The translations under genes and the position numbers were made by a program. Of a stretch of DNA of 64,000 nucleotides, positions 12,041-23,366 are shown in pieces (position 1 is the stretch's first letter; each line of letters opens with the position of its first letter). Source of the stretch: Tridacna crocea (taxonomy: Eukaryota; Mollusca; Bivalvia; Cardiida; Cardiidae); the NCBI GenBank assembly GCA_943736015.1, contig OX031057.1, forward strand, positions 42,122,501 to 42,186,500. The letters run 5' to 3'. The notes beneath the pieces were generated by a model, which had not been told where the DNA came from, did not search any database, and saw only the letters and a list, made by a program, of their open reading frames with translations.

Positions 12041-12240
12041 GGGCCCGTATTCACCAACCATTTTTAGAACATTCTTAGTTTTATTCTTCAGAATTTTGTA
12101 ACTGTGAAATTAACAGAACTTCTGATTGGCTAAACCATTTGGTTTACTAAATCAGAAGATCTGTTACTTTCACAGCTGGAGAAAATCTTGAAGAACAAGA
12201 CAAAGAATAGTCTTAAGAATGGTTGGTGAATACGGACCCT
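12041..12240. mobile_element. Family H foldback MITE
   Basis: Arms GGGCCCGTATTCACCAACCA and, inverted, AGGGTCCGTATTCACCAACC, with a second palindrome CTTCTGATT-AATCAGAAG in the middle. Confidence 0.8.
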
Positions 12241-13041
12241 GGTGCTCCAAGTCATCCACTTTAAACCTTCAACACCACCGCCTTACAAACCTCGATCCCT
12301 TGTTCGGACATTTTGGTAGTCCTACCTGGCTCATTGGTAAAGTGCGGAACACATAACCTAGAAAGCATGTGTTCTAGCTGCACTGGAGGCACTTGTCTTT
12401 TTTTTTTTTAGCTCACGCGAACACGAAGTGCCCAAGGTGAGCTATTGTGATCGGTCAATGTCCGTCGTCCGTCTGTCCGTTCACAATTACAAAAAAAAAA
12501 TCTTCTCCTCCTAAACTAACAATCAGATTTCAATCAAACTTCAAAGAAATGATCCTTAGGTCATGTTCTTTCAAAATACATCAAAGAATTGAAATCAGTG
12601 ATGAACTCTGGTTGCCATGGCAACTGAGTGAAAAAAAAACTTTAAAAATCTTCTTGTCCCAAACTGTTAGGGCTAAAGCGTTCATATTTGACATGTAGCA
12701 TCATCTAGTGACCTTCTACCAAAATACTTCAAATTATGGCGCTGGTGTTGAAATTGGCCCTATGTTGTGGGTTCTCGGATTTACCAAAGAGATAAAGAAG
12801 GAAATCTTTAAAAATCTTCTTGTCCCAAACCCTAAGGGCTAAACCTCTCATGTATGACATGTAGCGTCATCTAGTGGCCCTCTACCAAAATACTTCAAAT
12901 TATGGCGCTGGTGTGGAAACTGGTCCTATGTTGTGAGTTCTCGGATTTCACATAAGGATAAAGAAAAAATCTTTAAAAATCCTCTTGTCCCAAACCCTAA
13001 GGCCTAGAGCTCTCATATATGACATGTAACATCATCTAGTG

Positions 13042-13578
13042 TGTTACGGGAGACCACTCCTTCCTGCATGGCATTCTCCCGATTTAAATACAATACCTGG
13101 CTACTGCGTCAGGGAGATATCTCTTTGGCTCAGTGGTTAGGGTATTGGCTTTGCGTCCGGGAGTTCGGAGTTCGAATCCCGCTCCGATCCTTATTTTTGC
13201 CATGCATTTATTCATTTGTTTCTTTGTTACGGGCTCGTTCGTAAGATGGGGGCTCGTCCGGGATTGGCCGGGATTGGCCATTGAGCCATTAATCCCATTT
13301 GTTGTCCAAAATCGGACTTCCTGCCTAATAAGGCTTTGAGTCATCAATAAATGATGACTTTAAGAGGGGGTGTGTTACGGGAGACCACTCCTTCCTGCAT
13401 GGCATTCTCCCGATTTAAATACAATACCTGGCTACTGCGTCAGGGAGATATCTCTTTGGCTCAGTGGTTAGGGTATTGGCTTTGCGTCCGGGAGTTCGGA
13501 GTTCGAATCCCGCTCCGATCCTTATTTCTGCCATGCATTTATTCATTTGTTTCTTTGTTACGGACTTCGTTCGTAAGA
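13042..13578 (+). mobile_element. Miniature LTR element (TRIM) with tRNA-like LTRs
   Basis: 537 bp fossil-type LTR kin that looks structurally whole and non-coding. LTRs 13042-13246 and 13373-13578 start TGTTACGGGAGACC. Primer-binding site TGGGGGCTCGTCCGGGAT (13247-13264) matches the tRNA-Pro site known from gammaretroviruses; a purine tract TTTAAGAGGGGG ends at 13370. AGTG flanks both sides (13038-13041, 13579-13582). LTR similarity suggests a fairly recent insertion. Confidence 0.85.
13121..13192 (+). promoter_or_regulatory. tRNA-like region with Pol III A and B boxes in the TRIM LTR
   Basis: A box TTGGCTCAGTGG and B box GAGTTCGAATCCC at tRNA-like spacing, then CGCTCCGATCC. The same region occurs in the other three LTRs (about 13452-13522, and on the minus strand 34591-34662 and 34915-34986). 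Not called a tRNA gene because the acceptor stem does not pair. Confidence 0.7.
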
Positions 13579-13870
13579 AGTGGCCCTCTTATAAAAATAC
13601 TTCAAATTATAGCCCCAGTGTGGAAAATGGCCCTGTGTTGTGGGTTCTCGGATTTCACAGAGAAATAAAGAAGGAAATCTTTAAAAATCTTCTTATCCCA
13701 AACCGTAAGGGCTAGAGCTTTCATATTTGGCATGTAGCATCATCTAGTGGCTCTCTACCAAAATACTTTATTATGGCGCTGGTGTGGAAATTGACCCTAT
13801 GTTGTGGGTTCTCATATTTCACATAGTGATAAAGAAAAAACCTTTAAAAATATTGTTGTTTACACTTTAA

Positions 13871-16461
13871 CATCTTCAATTATTAACCACTCAGCACTAA
13901 ACTTGATCAAAATATATATGATGATAAGATCTCGAATGGGTTCGATTATTGATCTGGTCGGATAGAATGACTGGAGTTATTTGCCCTTGAAATTGAAAAT
14001 TCTTTAAAATACATGTAGTTCTTTGTTCGGAGCATAACCTTGTCATCTCCAAGCTTAAAACTTGGCATTTGTGTTTGTTGCAATAATACGGAGTGCAGTG
14101 CAAAAGAATAAAAACTCTTCCTAGCATGAATTTTGAGTTATTCCTCCTTTAATCTTCATTTTTGGAAGGCGAGATTTTCATTCTCGCCTTCATATGTCAA
14201 CGCTCGGCAGCTTGCTGAAAATGCCTCTGAACAGCATTATCAAAACGCCTTTCAAATAGTTCGATACTTCTCGAGTGCATTAGAACAAAATAATGTCGAG
14301 ACCATTGTAAATTTAATCAGAACAGGAAGATGAAACTTCAAGTTTCTAGACGGAATGAAATCGAATTCGTAAAAAGCATCGTTTTTGACAAATGCAAAAT
14401 ACTTTGGATCGGTTCATTGATATAATCACGTTGCTACAGCAACAAATAAACCATAGCTATTATAAGCCAATCGAAAGCTACTAACATGACGTCATTCGGA
14501 CCTACTTTCACTTCACAACGCATAAACAACTAACCAGTGGGATCGTACATGTAAATTTACTATCCCAGAACTAACCAATCGGATACCTTCTTTGAATGAC
14601 GTACCGCTGATAGACCTCTTTCCTCTGTTGGCAACCTTATTCTGTCTTTGTGAGAAGTAAAATTTCAATGAAATAAATTCCTTTGAATCATCAAGTGTTT
14701 AAACAAAATGTTCTCTTTCAAAGAAATATTTTTCTTTCATCAAAGTTGTGCTTGACTTTATGATTAATGACTAGGTTATTGTTACGCATCGGCGTGGCCG
14801 AGTTTTCCAGAGCCCCTTGAAAAGAAAAAGGTAAATCAGTTGAAATCACAATAGATGTGTCATTTCGAAGTAGTTCTGGTCAGTATGATGTACTGATGTA
14901 TAGCCTGAGTTACAGGCTGATCACCGCTTTCCTTATATACGAGTATGATCGGATTTTACTACGTCAAAAATGACAATAACATGATCTGTAACCGTTTTAA
15001 CATGCAAGGAATTTTAACTTCTTCTTTTGGTCGTCACGTTGCTTAACGTTCAGCAATTATTCATAAATATTTACCCTTTACCACTCACTTAAAACGACTC
15101 TGAAAATCAAGCTTTTAAAAACATCGAGAGGAGAGGGGAAATTACAAGCGGAAACCGGTAATTTGGGCCACCCTGAATTTGTCATCTGTATGAATCAGTG
15201 CTTTCAATTTCAACTTAGTCTGAAATTTCTTTGTCAGGTAAAGAATAAACGCTTATCGCAATGAATTGTTGCATTTCTTGCGACAATTTGCTGCACTTGT
15301 TTAATTATCATTTGGCCTTGAACTCGATATTTGGTATTTATCTTTATTGTTGACCTTTATTGCTTAGTTCTCAGGTGAGCCATATAGGACCATCTTGGTC
15401 CTCTTCTTTGTGGAAGTGTCGCAAATCTTTAAATAGCTTGTGTAGCCCTAGAGCCATTATTTTCTGTCCAATGCTCATGAAAACTGATCGGAGTAATTTT
15501 CTTGATAATCAATATGATGTAATTGACAATGGGACACATTGCTTTAAAAATGTAGGTGGCCGTGTTAAATCTTGGGGAAAAAACTTGTGAACACTCTAGA
15601 GTCCACATTTTCTATCCAATATTTACGAAATATAGTCAAAATCTTTGTTTTAATGATATCTACAATAGAGAAATCTGCTGTTATTGGCTAAAAGGTAGGT
15701 CTGAGAAAATTCTAGAAGAAACTTGTGTATATGCTAAAGGTCAGATTCTCAGTCCAATAATTATAAAAGCTTGGCAGAATGTTTGTGGGGAGTGACAACT
15801 CTACGTGCCAGAACAGGCCTTCAAACCAAGATCCTGATAAATAAACAAGCCTATGAAGGGTTTCACTGAATTGAAATGGGAACTGTGAAATATTTAGATT
15901 GCGAAAATGTAGAGCGTGCGTGTGTTCTGGCTACGCGCCTGACTTAAGCCTTTAAAGTCCATGTCACGGAATTACGAAATTTTCATTGTCCGACATCGAA
16001 CGGTGTTCTCACCGAGTTGGCACGGCGTCTTTTAATTTCTCATAGCGCAGGAAAAATCGGGTACTTTTCGCGTTGATGAATATGTCAGGGCATTCTCACC
16101 ACGACCAAGGCATTGCTATACAAAGCTCCTACGGTGCGTTATCGCGTTCCTTCGGAGTTATTCTTGGCAAATCTCTGCACTATCACAACGCTTTCACCGC
16201 ATCCTCTGTGCTTTCAATTATTAAAATTGATCAAATATTTTTTTCAAATATATTGGCCACCGGCCCATAATAAATACATTTTTACAGTACATTCCCTCAC
16301 AAGATTTCTCCTGTTGATATTCATTAAAACCGAGACATTATCGTTCGAAAGACAAGGAAGTTTTGACTTATCCAATATAATTTATTGAAAAACGTCTGCT
16401 GTAAATAGATCAACGGTCCAATTAGGTTGTATTCATTCTATAACAGTAAACGACATTATTT
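13871..16461. other. No gene seen
   Basis: Longest stretch free of clear repeats. Holds a small hairpin (GAAGGCGAGA-TCTCGCCTTC, 14166-14192) and an AGCTCAC-family end scrap (CAGGTGAGCCATATAGGACC at 15373). Confidence 0.5.
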
Positions 16462-16529
16462 GAAAAGGAGAAAATGCCAATTCTGAGCAAATCCTCCTTA
16501 TCCCAAAATGCTCTTACTGCTTACTATCC

Positions 16530-16758
16530 TTAACTCATTACCAAACGACAAAATTTTAGACTGGTCCAAATTGAAAGCATTTGCAGATGACAAAATAAAA
16601 GTGACTGAAAATTTGAAATTTGTTTTGTGAAGGGTAGAAAACATTGTGGGAAAAGGAGAAAATGCTGGTTACCAGCATTTTCTCCTTTTCCCACAATGTT
16701 TTCAAACGGCTTCTTTCTCAGGGGCGTCAAAAGTAGGGATTGTGTGGTAATGAGTTAA
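16530..16758 (+). mobile_element. Family A MITE, full length
   Basis: 229 bp, TTAA at both ends, hairpin centred near 16674. A smaller hairpin scrap (16462-16512) lies just upstream. Confidence 0.9.
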
Positions 16759-16919
16759 ATTAAGTTCATTGTCCTTTCTCAAACGTAGGCCACCGGTAAA
16801 ATGATAGAAACATTTTTGTATACCATTTCCACAACAGGATAATAATTAGTAATATTCGTGTGAATAAGTCGGTCCAATGTTACATTTAGGTATTTAAAAA
16901 CATGTTATCACACGATCTA

Positions 16920-17052
16920 AATCCTTACCAAATGACATTTTTTTTTTATTCCCTTAAATTCAAAGCTTTTGCAGACGACGAATTAAATGTGGCTAAATGG
17001 ATGAAATCTGACTTTAGATAAGGGGATAACACCGTGGGAATAGGGCAAAATA
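16920..17052 (+). mobile_element. Family A MITE, left part of a split copy
   Basis: L arm and start of the hairpin; continues at 19720 after the inserted 2.67-kb element. Confidence 0.75.
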
Positions 17053-17590
17053 CACTGTATGGAAACTCTGTACGGGAAATTTCTTCGGTGAATTCAAGAT
17101 GGCGGACACCTGTTATTGACAAAGTAAGTGTCGTTTAATTTTGGTCCAAACTTGTTTCAAATTGCATCCCCTACAACGAGTAAGGTACCAATCTAAAGAG
17201 CTTTGATTGAAAAATCAAGCGATAGTAGCTTATGAGAAAACGGGAGTCCCTCTTGTCCGAAATCCCTCGCTGAATATGATGTTTTGATGAAGTTGAAAAA
17301 CTAAGCGGGAGACCGGAAGAAAACTGGCTTTATTTCATCGCATAGAAAGTTAATGATAAAAGAATGTACCTCGATCGGTGGGGAAATGTCATATTCTTAC
17401 AACTGTACCAAAATACTTTGCTTATATTTACTGATTTAGCTGTTATAAAGTTTTGAAATTTTGCATGGTGTACTCTTCGGTGCAAACCGAAACTAAACTA
17501 CTATACGGTTGGGTGATCGGAATTTCTGTACGCTTCAGTAACAAATATGAAGTCAAAAATCTGTACGCTACAGTGAAAACAATTAAGGGA
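17053..17590 (+). repeat. Left long terminal inverted repeat
   Basis: Includes GGTGAATTCAAGATGGCGGA and a short open frame (17453-17656) that is repeated inverted at 19122-19319, as expected from the symmetry. Confidence 0.82.
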
Positions 17591-19181
17591 GGAATAACAG
17601 AAAAGTACGAACAACCTACATGGGTCATTTACTTGATGTTTTTATGTTTAATTTAAAGAAACGTGATGTATAAATCCACAACTTCGCACACTAAAATGGC
17701 TCGTTATTGAGAAGTGCTGAGCAACATGAACAGAAGCATCTTGTATACATATATATAGGCCTTAAAATAATAATAAACTTAAGGTTTTTGTCTTGGTCTG
17801 ACACCAAAAAATGTAGAAGCCATCCAAAATATGAACTTCAAAGACGCATTATGCGAAAAGCGAATTATAGAACCGTACTTCCTCTTTCATCATTTATTGA
17901 TCAGGGGACCTCCGTGGCGCAGTAGGTAATATAGATTTTTAGTAACTTTTTTGTGGATTGTGTTGGTTAGAATTCCACAAAGAACACTGGTTATGTTTGT
18001 ATGTCTGTTGGCGACACATTTTTAGAGCCCAAGCTCAGTGCTGGTGAACACATGAAGCACTTTCAGAGCAAACTTTGTGTTGATCAGACAAGAACCAGTT
18101 AGAAAGTCATATAAAGCCCGAATCAAACAATGACACATCTCTGAGCTTTGGCTTGACTTTGCAAACACTAAGAACCGGCAGTGAAAAATGCAATACAAAA
18201 CTCCTTTGTGCACTGCCTTGTAGCTATAGCATTTTTTTCATTTACATTGATATCGCCTAGTGATCATTTGTTATTCTTTGTACCTTAAGAGACCTTTTAA
18301 AAAGGATAATCGTATGCCTGTTGTTAAATTCACATTTAAGAGTTTCGCTTTAGAATAAATTATACGTTTTTGCATTAATTGAAACCATCAATTTTCATAC
18401 ATTGATAGAAATGAGAAATTCAGCCTAGAAGAACCATGGCTCCCTTTTTTATTTAGGAAAAAACAAAACATTAATTTCGACCTTAATTTTCAAAGTATCA
18501 AATCCTTTGACTAGAAACTCTGATGATATACAACAATCCCAGGCAAATCTGTCTTCATTACATCATTTTCTGAGTTACGTCCCCTTTATAACTTGTTTAT
18601 CTAGTAAGCATTTCCAGGGGACATTGTCTTTATTTCGTAGCTTTCATTTTAAAGCTTTTGATTTATAAACTCCCACTTTTATTTTTCAGTTACACGGATG
18701 AGGAACTACTTTAGTGATTTTTTACTTCTTCTGTTTTCAGTGTTCTTCTATAGAATCATATATACATGTACATGGAACTTAAAAATTGTTTGTTACATTC
18801 TGTTAATAACATAGTTTTATTTTGTTACACTCCGGTATTTAGTACACCCGACTAAAAGGTCTTGATCGAGGTCATCTGAATACGTTGATACATTGCAGTT
18901 TTATCTGGAGATAAGTTTTCTTTTTTAATTCACACTAATTTTAAACACCATTTTAAAATGACTCGTACTTTTCCTTTAGAAAATAGGAATAACAAAGAAT
19001 TCTCTATCAAATCCTTGAAAGCCAAGAAACCCTGGCCTGACTCATTTTTGAGGCATTATACAGTTTTAACATAATAAACAAGATACAGAGTAAATGACAC
19101 AACTAGGTTTCATGTACTTGTTTAAGGAATTCTCGCTGTGCGGGAAATACATGTAACAAGTAGACTGTTGTAGCATTTTTC

Positions 19182-19719
19182 TCCTTTAATCATTTTCACC
19201 GAAGCGTACAGATTTTTGACTATATATTTGTTACTGAAGCGTACAGAAATTCCGATCACCCAACCGTACAGTAGTTTAGTTTCGGTTTGCACCGAAGAGT
19301 ACACCATGCAAAATTTCAAAACTTTATAACAGCTAAATCAGTAAATATAAGCAAAGTATTTTGGTACAGTTGTAAGAATATGACATTTCCCCACCGATCG
19401 AGGTACATTCTTTTATCATTAGCTTTCTATTCGATGAAATAAAGCCAGTTTTCTTCCGGTCTCCCGCTTAGTTTTTCAACTTCATCAAAACATCATGTTC
19501 AGCGAGGGATTACGGACAAGAGGGACTCCCGTTTTCTCATAAGCTACTATCGCTTGATTTTTCAATCAAAGCTCTTTAGATTGGTACCTTACTCGTTGTA
19601 GGGGATGCAATTTGAAACAAGTTTGGACTAAAATTAAACGACACTTACTTTGTCAATAACACGTGTCCGCCATCTTGAATTCACCGAAGAAATTTCCCGT
19701 ACAGAGTTTCCATACAGTG
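19182..19719 (-). repeat. Right long terminal inverted repeat
   Basis: Inverse of 17053-17590, equal length within a few bases. Confidence 0.82.
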
Positions 19720-19806
19720 AAAATAATGGTTATCAGAATTTCTCATTTCCCCCCAGTTTTCAGAATGCTTCTTTCTCAGGGCCGTTAAAATCGGGATTGT
19801 GTGGTT
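19720..19806 (+). mobile_element. Family A MITE, right part of the split copy
   Basis: Rest of hairpin and S arm. It begins with AAAATA, repeating the six bases at 17047-17052. Confidence 0.75.
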
Positions 19807-19860
19807 AGTCCACCAGTGAAAACCAAAGGACTTGTCAAGTTGTGAATACTTAGGTGCAAT

Positions 19861-19960
19861 CTTCGTAAAGTGCCGTCTCAGATCAACCTGCGCGGACTTC
19901 GCGAGCTGATCCCAGACAATGGTTTACGCAAATGCCCAAATGTCTTTGCGTGTTGCAGGC
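19861..19960. mobile_element. Family F MITE, right half
   Basis: CGTAAAGTGCCGTCTCAGAT to GCGTGTTGCAGGC. Confidence 0.7.
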
Positions 19961-20438
19961 TATAAACATGTAGTAGTTTATCGTGGAGGATCAGAGTGCT
20001 TTTCGAACGTAAGTATGGAAACAATTTGTTTGTGTACTTGCAAGCATTGTCGCTCCTCGGAATTGGGCCGAGCTAACAATCATACCAGGGACCCCAAACC
20101 CTGTAAGATACCGAGTAAGCTACCTGGCTTGGCGGGCCATTTGAATTCACCCTAACATGATTTAATATGGTTAATGAAAGCAGGCAGATAACAACCGTTA
20201 TTGAACAGTATGTGGTTCGTTGAACAAAATGAATGTTTATAAATTGTTAACCTTGATGCATTTTTCTGCAATCTCCTGCAAAATGCTTTCGTAAGCACAA
20301 AGTCCGCACACATACACAACACGTCAGTAACTTAACTTCTGTATAGTCACAAACACTGTTATTCTTCATAGATGAAGTCCTAGAAGCAAATAGTCGGCAA
20401 ATTTCATCATGTACTGTGTCCAGGCTTTAAATTATTGC

Positions 20439-20668
20439 TTATCTCTTTACCACACAAGAAAATTTTCGACTGGTCCAAATTGAAAGCATTTGCAGACGAC
20501 AAAATGAAGGTGACTAAAAAAATAGAAATTTGTTCTGGGAATGGTAGAAAACACTGTGGGAAAATGAGAAAATGCTGGTTACCAGCATTTTCTCCTTTTC
20601 CTGTAGTGTTTTCAAAAGGCTTCTTTCTCAGGGGCGTCAAAAGTAGGGATTGTGTGGTAATGGGTTAA
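20439..20668 (+). mobile_element. Family A MITE, full length
   Basis: 230 bp; right TTAA intact, left one altered to TTAT. Confidence 0.85.
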
Positions 20669-20981
20669 GTCAATTACAGTACAAATATATGAGCCATCAT
20701 CTGGTAAAGGAGGGTCTAATATGGCTCCCTGATTTATAGGGATCATAATATGAGGGATCATAATAATTATATAGATACAATCCCTGTGGTGCATCATAGC
20801 ACGCACATTTACGCAGTTAGGGGTCCTCAGCCTCTCACAAATATTGAAGAAAAAATCCCAACAATTCCACATTTCTTTTTAATTGCGCAATGTGTTGTTA
20901 ATGATCAGACTGTACAAAAGCCACTGTGTATGTATCTTCTGATCATACTTGATAATTGGTTGAGCCTCTTTGTTTGGCCTT

Positions 20982-21205
20982 TTAACCCTTTCCCAAACAA
21001 TCCTTGGTTTTCACGACCCTGGAAAAGAAGTGTTTTGAAAACATTGTGGGAAAAGGAGAAAATGCTAGTTACCAGCATTTTCTCCTTTTTTCACAATGTT
21101 TTCTACCCTTAACAAAGAAATTTCAAATTTTCAGTCACTTTTATTTTGTTGTCTCCAAATGCTGTCAATTTGGACAAGTCTAAAATTTTGCTGTTTGATA
21201 AAGAC
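20982..21205 (-). mobile_element. Family A MITE
   Basis: S arm first with TTAA at 20982-20985; its L-arm end runs into the next copy. Confidence 0.82.
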
Positions 21206-21358
21206 AACTCTTTACCAACCGATAAAATTTTAGACTTGTCCAAATTGAAAGCATTTGCAGACATCAAAGTCAACGTGACTCAAATGGAGGAAAACAACCT
21301 GGGAAAAGGTTTCTTTTCAAATGTCCTGAAAACCTGCGATTGTTTGGTAAAGGGCTTA
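21206..21358 (+). mobile_element. Family A MITE, hairpin lost
   Basis: Both arms are present but the central palindrome is almost wholly deleted. Confidence 0.75.
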
Positions 21359-21600
21359 GGCTTTACCAACCCAATCCCAAGTTTCAAAGACTCTTAATAA
21401 CAAAGTAATGCTTTTGGAAACATTGTGGAAAAAGAACAAAATGCTTGTACATGTATGTATCTAGCATTTTCTTCTATTGCCACAATCTTTTCTGCATTTT
21501 CATGGACAGATCAGTCTTTTGAACCACAATTTTTTTTTTTTCATCTGCATATGTATTTGATATGGACAAGCCAAAAATTTGTCATTTGGTAAAGAGTTAA
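21356..21600 (-). mobile_element. Family A MITE, diverged
   Basis: Third copy of a head-to-tail run starting at 20982; TTAA at 21597-21600, hairpin worn. Confidence 0.72.
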
Positions 21601-22033
21601 CATTTTTTATAGCTTGTTTACACATATTTATTTAACATCAACTAATAAACAAGTTATTACAACTAACAATAATCTCTCTTCATTCTGCTTCCAGGGAACT
21701 TCACTTAAGTGTACAGCTCATTATCAGATAATACAAATAAATTCAATTTACATACGTGGAAAGCAAATGGGTGTACAAACATAAAGCTGTTGGGTTGATT
21801 CGCAAACAGAGTAAATGGATGAATTAATTTTAACAATCTTTTCATGTTTCCCTACTATTTTAGATGAATAGATAAAATTTCGATATACGTTAATTCAAAT
21901 GATAGATGACCATGGGTGTGAGAGTATTTCCTATTGTGGTAAAGCATATGGAAGCATATAGAAAGGAAGTACAAGAGTAAAATGTGCACAATCTCACTAA
22001 ATTACTCAATGGGACACCACACAACTCTTTTTA

Positions 22034-22225
22034 GGTTAACACAATTTTAGATTTGTTCAAATTTAAAGCACATATGTACCAAACTGATACTGCCCAAATG
22101 ACCATATTTGTCTTTGAAAGGTTAGAGAAACAGTATTGGAAAGGGAGATAATACTGGTTACCAGCATCCTCCTTTTCCCAAAATATTTTCATGACATTTT
22201 CCATAGGGTCATTAAAAACATATGA
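22034..22225 (+). mobile_element. Family A MITE, diverged
   Basis: Shortened arms, hairpin recognisable around 22155. Confidence 0.65.
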
Positions 22226-22231
22226 GCTGTG

Positions 22232-22800
22232 CACAGTTAAAAGGGGGGCTTAACATATCTGCGAAAAGTATTGACCCAGGTCAGCCTGCGCGGAATGCAC
22301 AGGCTGACCTGGGTGGAAACCTTTTCACTATCAGTCAATTTTCAATTTTACCTCAGGATTAATTCAGTTATTGAAAAAAATGTGGTTACTGTAGATCCAG
22401 AATAATGTGTTGATTGTGCCAGTTATGTATCATGGGTGATGCATTAACCCATCATCACACAATCCCTACTTTTGATGCCCCTGAGAAAGAAGCCTTTTGA
22501 AAACACTATGGGAAAAGGAGAAAATGCTAGTAACCAGCATTTTCTTCATTTCCCACAGTGTTTTCTACCCTTCCCAGAACAAATTCCTATTTTTTAGTCA
22601 CCTTTACTTCGCCAGTTGCAAATGTTTTCTCGTGCGGTAAAGAATTAAGCCCCCTTTTGCCAGAGCATGGATCATATGCTTGGTTTGATATATATTTGCT
22701 AGAGGGCTGTGATTGAGCAAAGCTGAATCATATTCAACCTAACACTGTACAATAATACCCACACTGTTATCAACAACAAACAAGCAAATAAAACAAATAG
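22232..22800. repeat. Repeat E, copy carrying a family A insertion
   Basis: Hairpin CCCAGGTCAGCCTGCGCGGA with its complement near 22275-22312. Interrupted at 22444-22648, then GCCCCCTTTTGCC resumes. The outer end is approximate. Confidence 0.65.
22444..22648 (-). mobile_element. Family A MITE inserted in repeat E
   Basis: TTAA at both ends; the flanks GATGCA and GCCCCCTTTTGCC are adjacent in the other repeat E copy near 2070. Confidence 0.87.
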
Positions 22801-22809
22801 ATTATTGAG

Positions 22810-22870
22810 TTAACCCTTTACCCCATGAAGTATTTATATGGTATCTCTAATTGACCCTAAATAAGGCCTA
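22810..22870. mobile_element. Family B MITE end fragment
   Basis: TTAACCCTTTACCCCATGAA followed by the GTATCTCTAATTGACCCTAA inner segment of the 47738 copy (inverted there). Confidence 0.65.
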
Positions 22871-23108
22871 AATTAAAAAATTGTTTGTTTGTCCTTTACC
22901 TACCCAGTATTTCAGTCTTGGGTAGGTAGGTAGGGAAATTATTATATTATATTTTGCGTTCTGTAGAAAGCAGACAAATAACATAAATAAAAGATTTTTA
23001 AAGATTTTAGCCACAGAACTTGCTGCTTGCATAGCCTTTTATTCTGCATCTGTTTTTCATTGAATGGGTTTTTTAAAAACATTTTTAACCTTGCTTTCAA
23101 TGCCCCAG

Positions 23109-23366
23109 CATCCTCGGATACCCAGGGGTCTCCCTATTTGCTACGCTACATCGACCCCTGGGACAATTAAATGAATTTCCCTCGCTTTACCGCTGGCCGA
23201 ATGCTGGCTTTTCATTGGTTCCATCATCATTTTGTGATGGGTGAGTCAATGTACGCTATGACGTTTCGTATCGATTTTCAGCGGCTGATTCAAAGTTTTA
23301 TCAGTCAATTGTCCCAAGGGTCGATGTAGCGTAGCAAATAGGGAGACCCCGGGGTATCCGAGGATG
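23109..23366. mobile_element. Family G foldback, second copy
   Basis: 258 bp, very similar to the copy at 7104. Flanked by ATGCCCCAG at 23100-23108 and 23367-23375, a different exact 9-bp duplication, confirming the element ends. Confidence 0.87.

Larger units (their letters stand above)
12410..13870 (+). mobile_element. AGCTCAC element with internal tandem units, carrying a TRIM
   Basis: Starts AGCTCACGCGAACACGAAGT after oligo-T. Inside are about four units of about 170 bp with TCATCTAGTGGCCCTCTACC and CCTATGTTGTGGGTTCTCG. The third unit is interrupted by the LTR miniature at 13042-13578. Confidence 0.68.
17053..19719. mobile_element. 2.67-kb element with terminal inverted repeats of about 540 bp
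   Basis: Left repeat 17053-17590 starts CACTGTATGGAAACTCTGTA; right repeat 19182-19719 is its inverse with roughly a dozen differences by eye. AAAATA flanks both ends (17047-17052, 19720-19725), a likely 6-bp target duplication. The interior (17591-19181) holds no transposase I can recognise, only AT-rich sequence and a tRNA-like scrap (GGGACCTCCGTGGCGCAGTA at 17906). Superfamily unknown; the CACTG ends alone do not decide it. Confidence 0.82.

Noticed and set aside
13121-13192. A true tRNA gene
   Set aside because: A and B boxes are present but the acceptor stem does not pair, and the unit is repeated as part of an LTR.
13133-13339. Frames such as [20 protein letters not shown] over the TRIM
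   Set aside because: They read through the tRNA-like LTR and primer-binding site; identical shadows appear at every LTR.
12410-13870. Helitron call for the AGCTCAC elements
   Set aside because: There is a terminal hairpin but no TC start and no CTRR end; class left open.
17906-17935. tRNA gene or SINE head inside the 2.67-kb element
   Set aside because: Only an A-box-like GTGGCGCAGTAGGT is visible; no B box follows at tRNA spacing.
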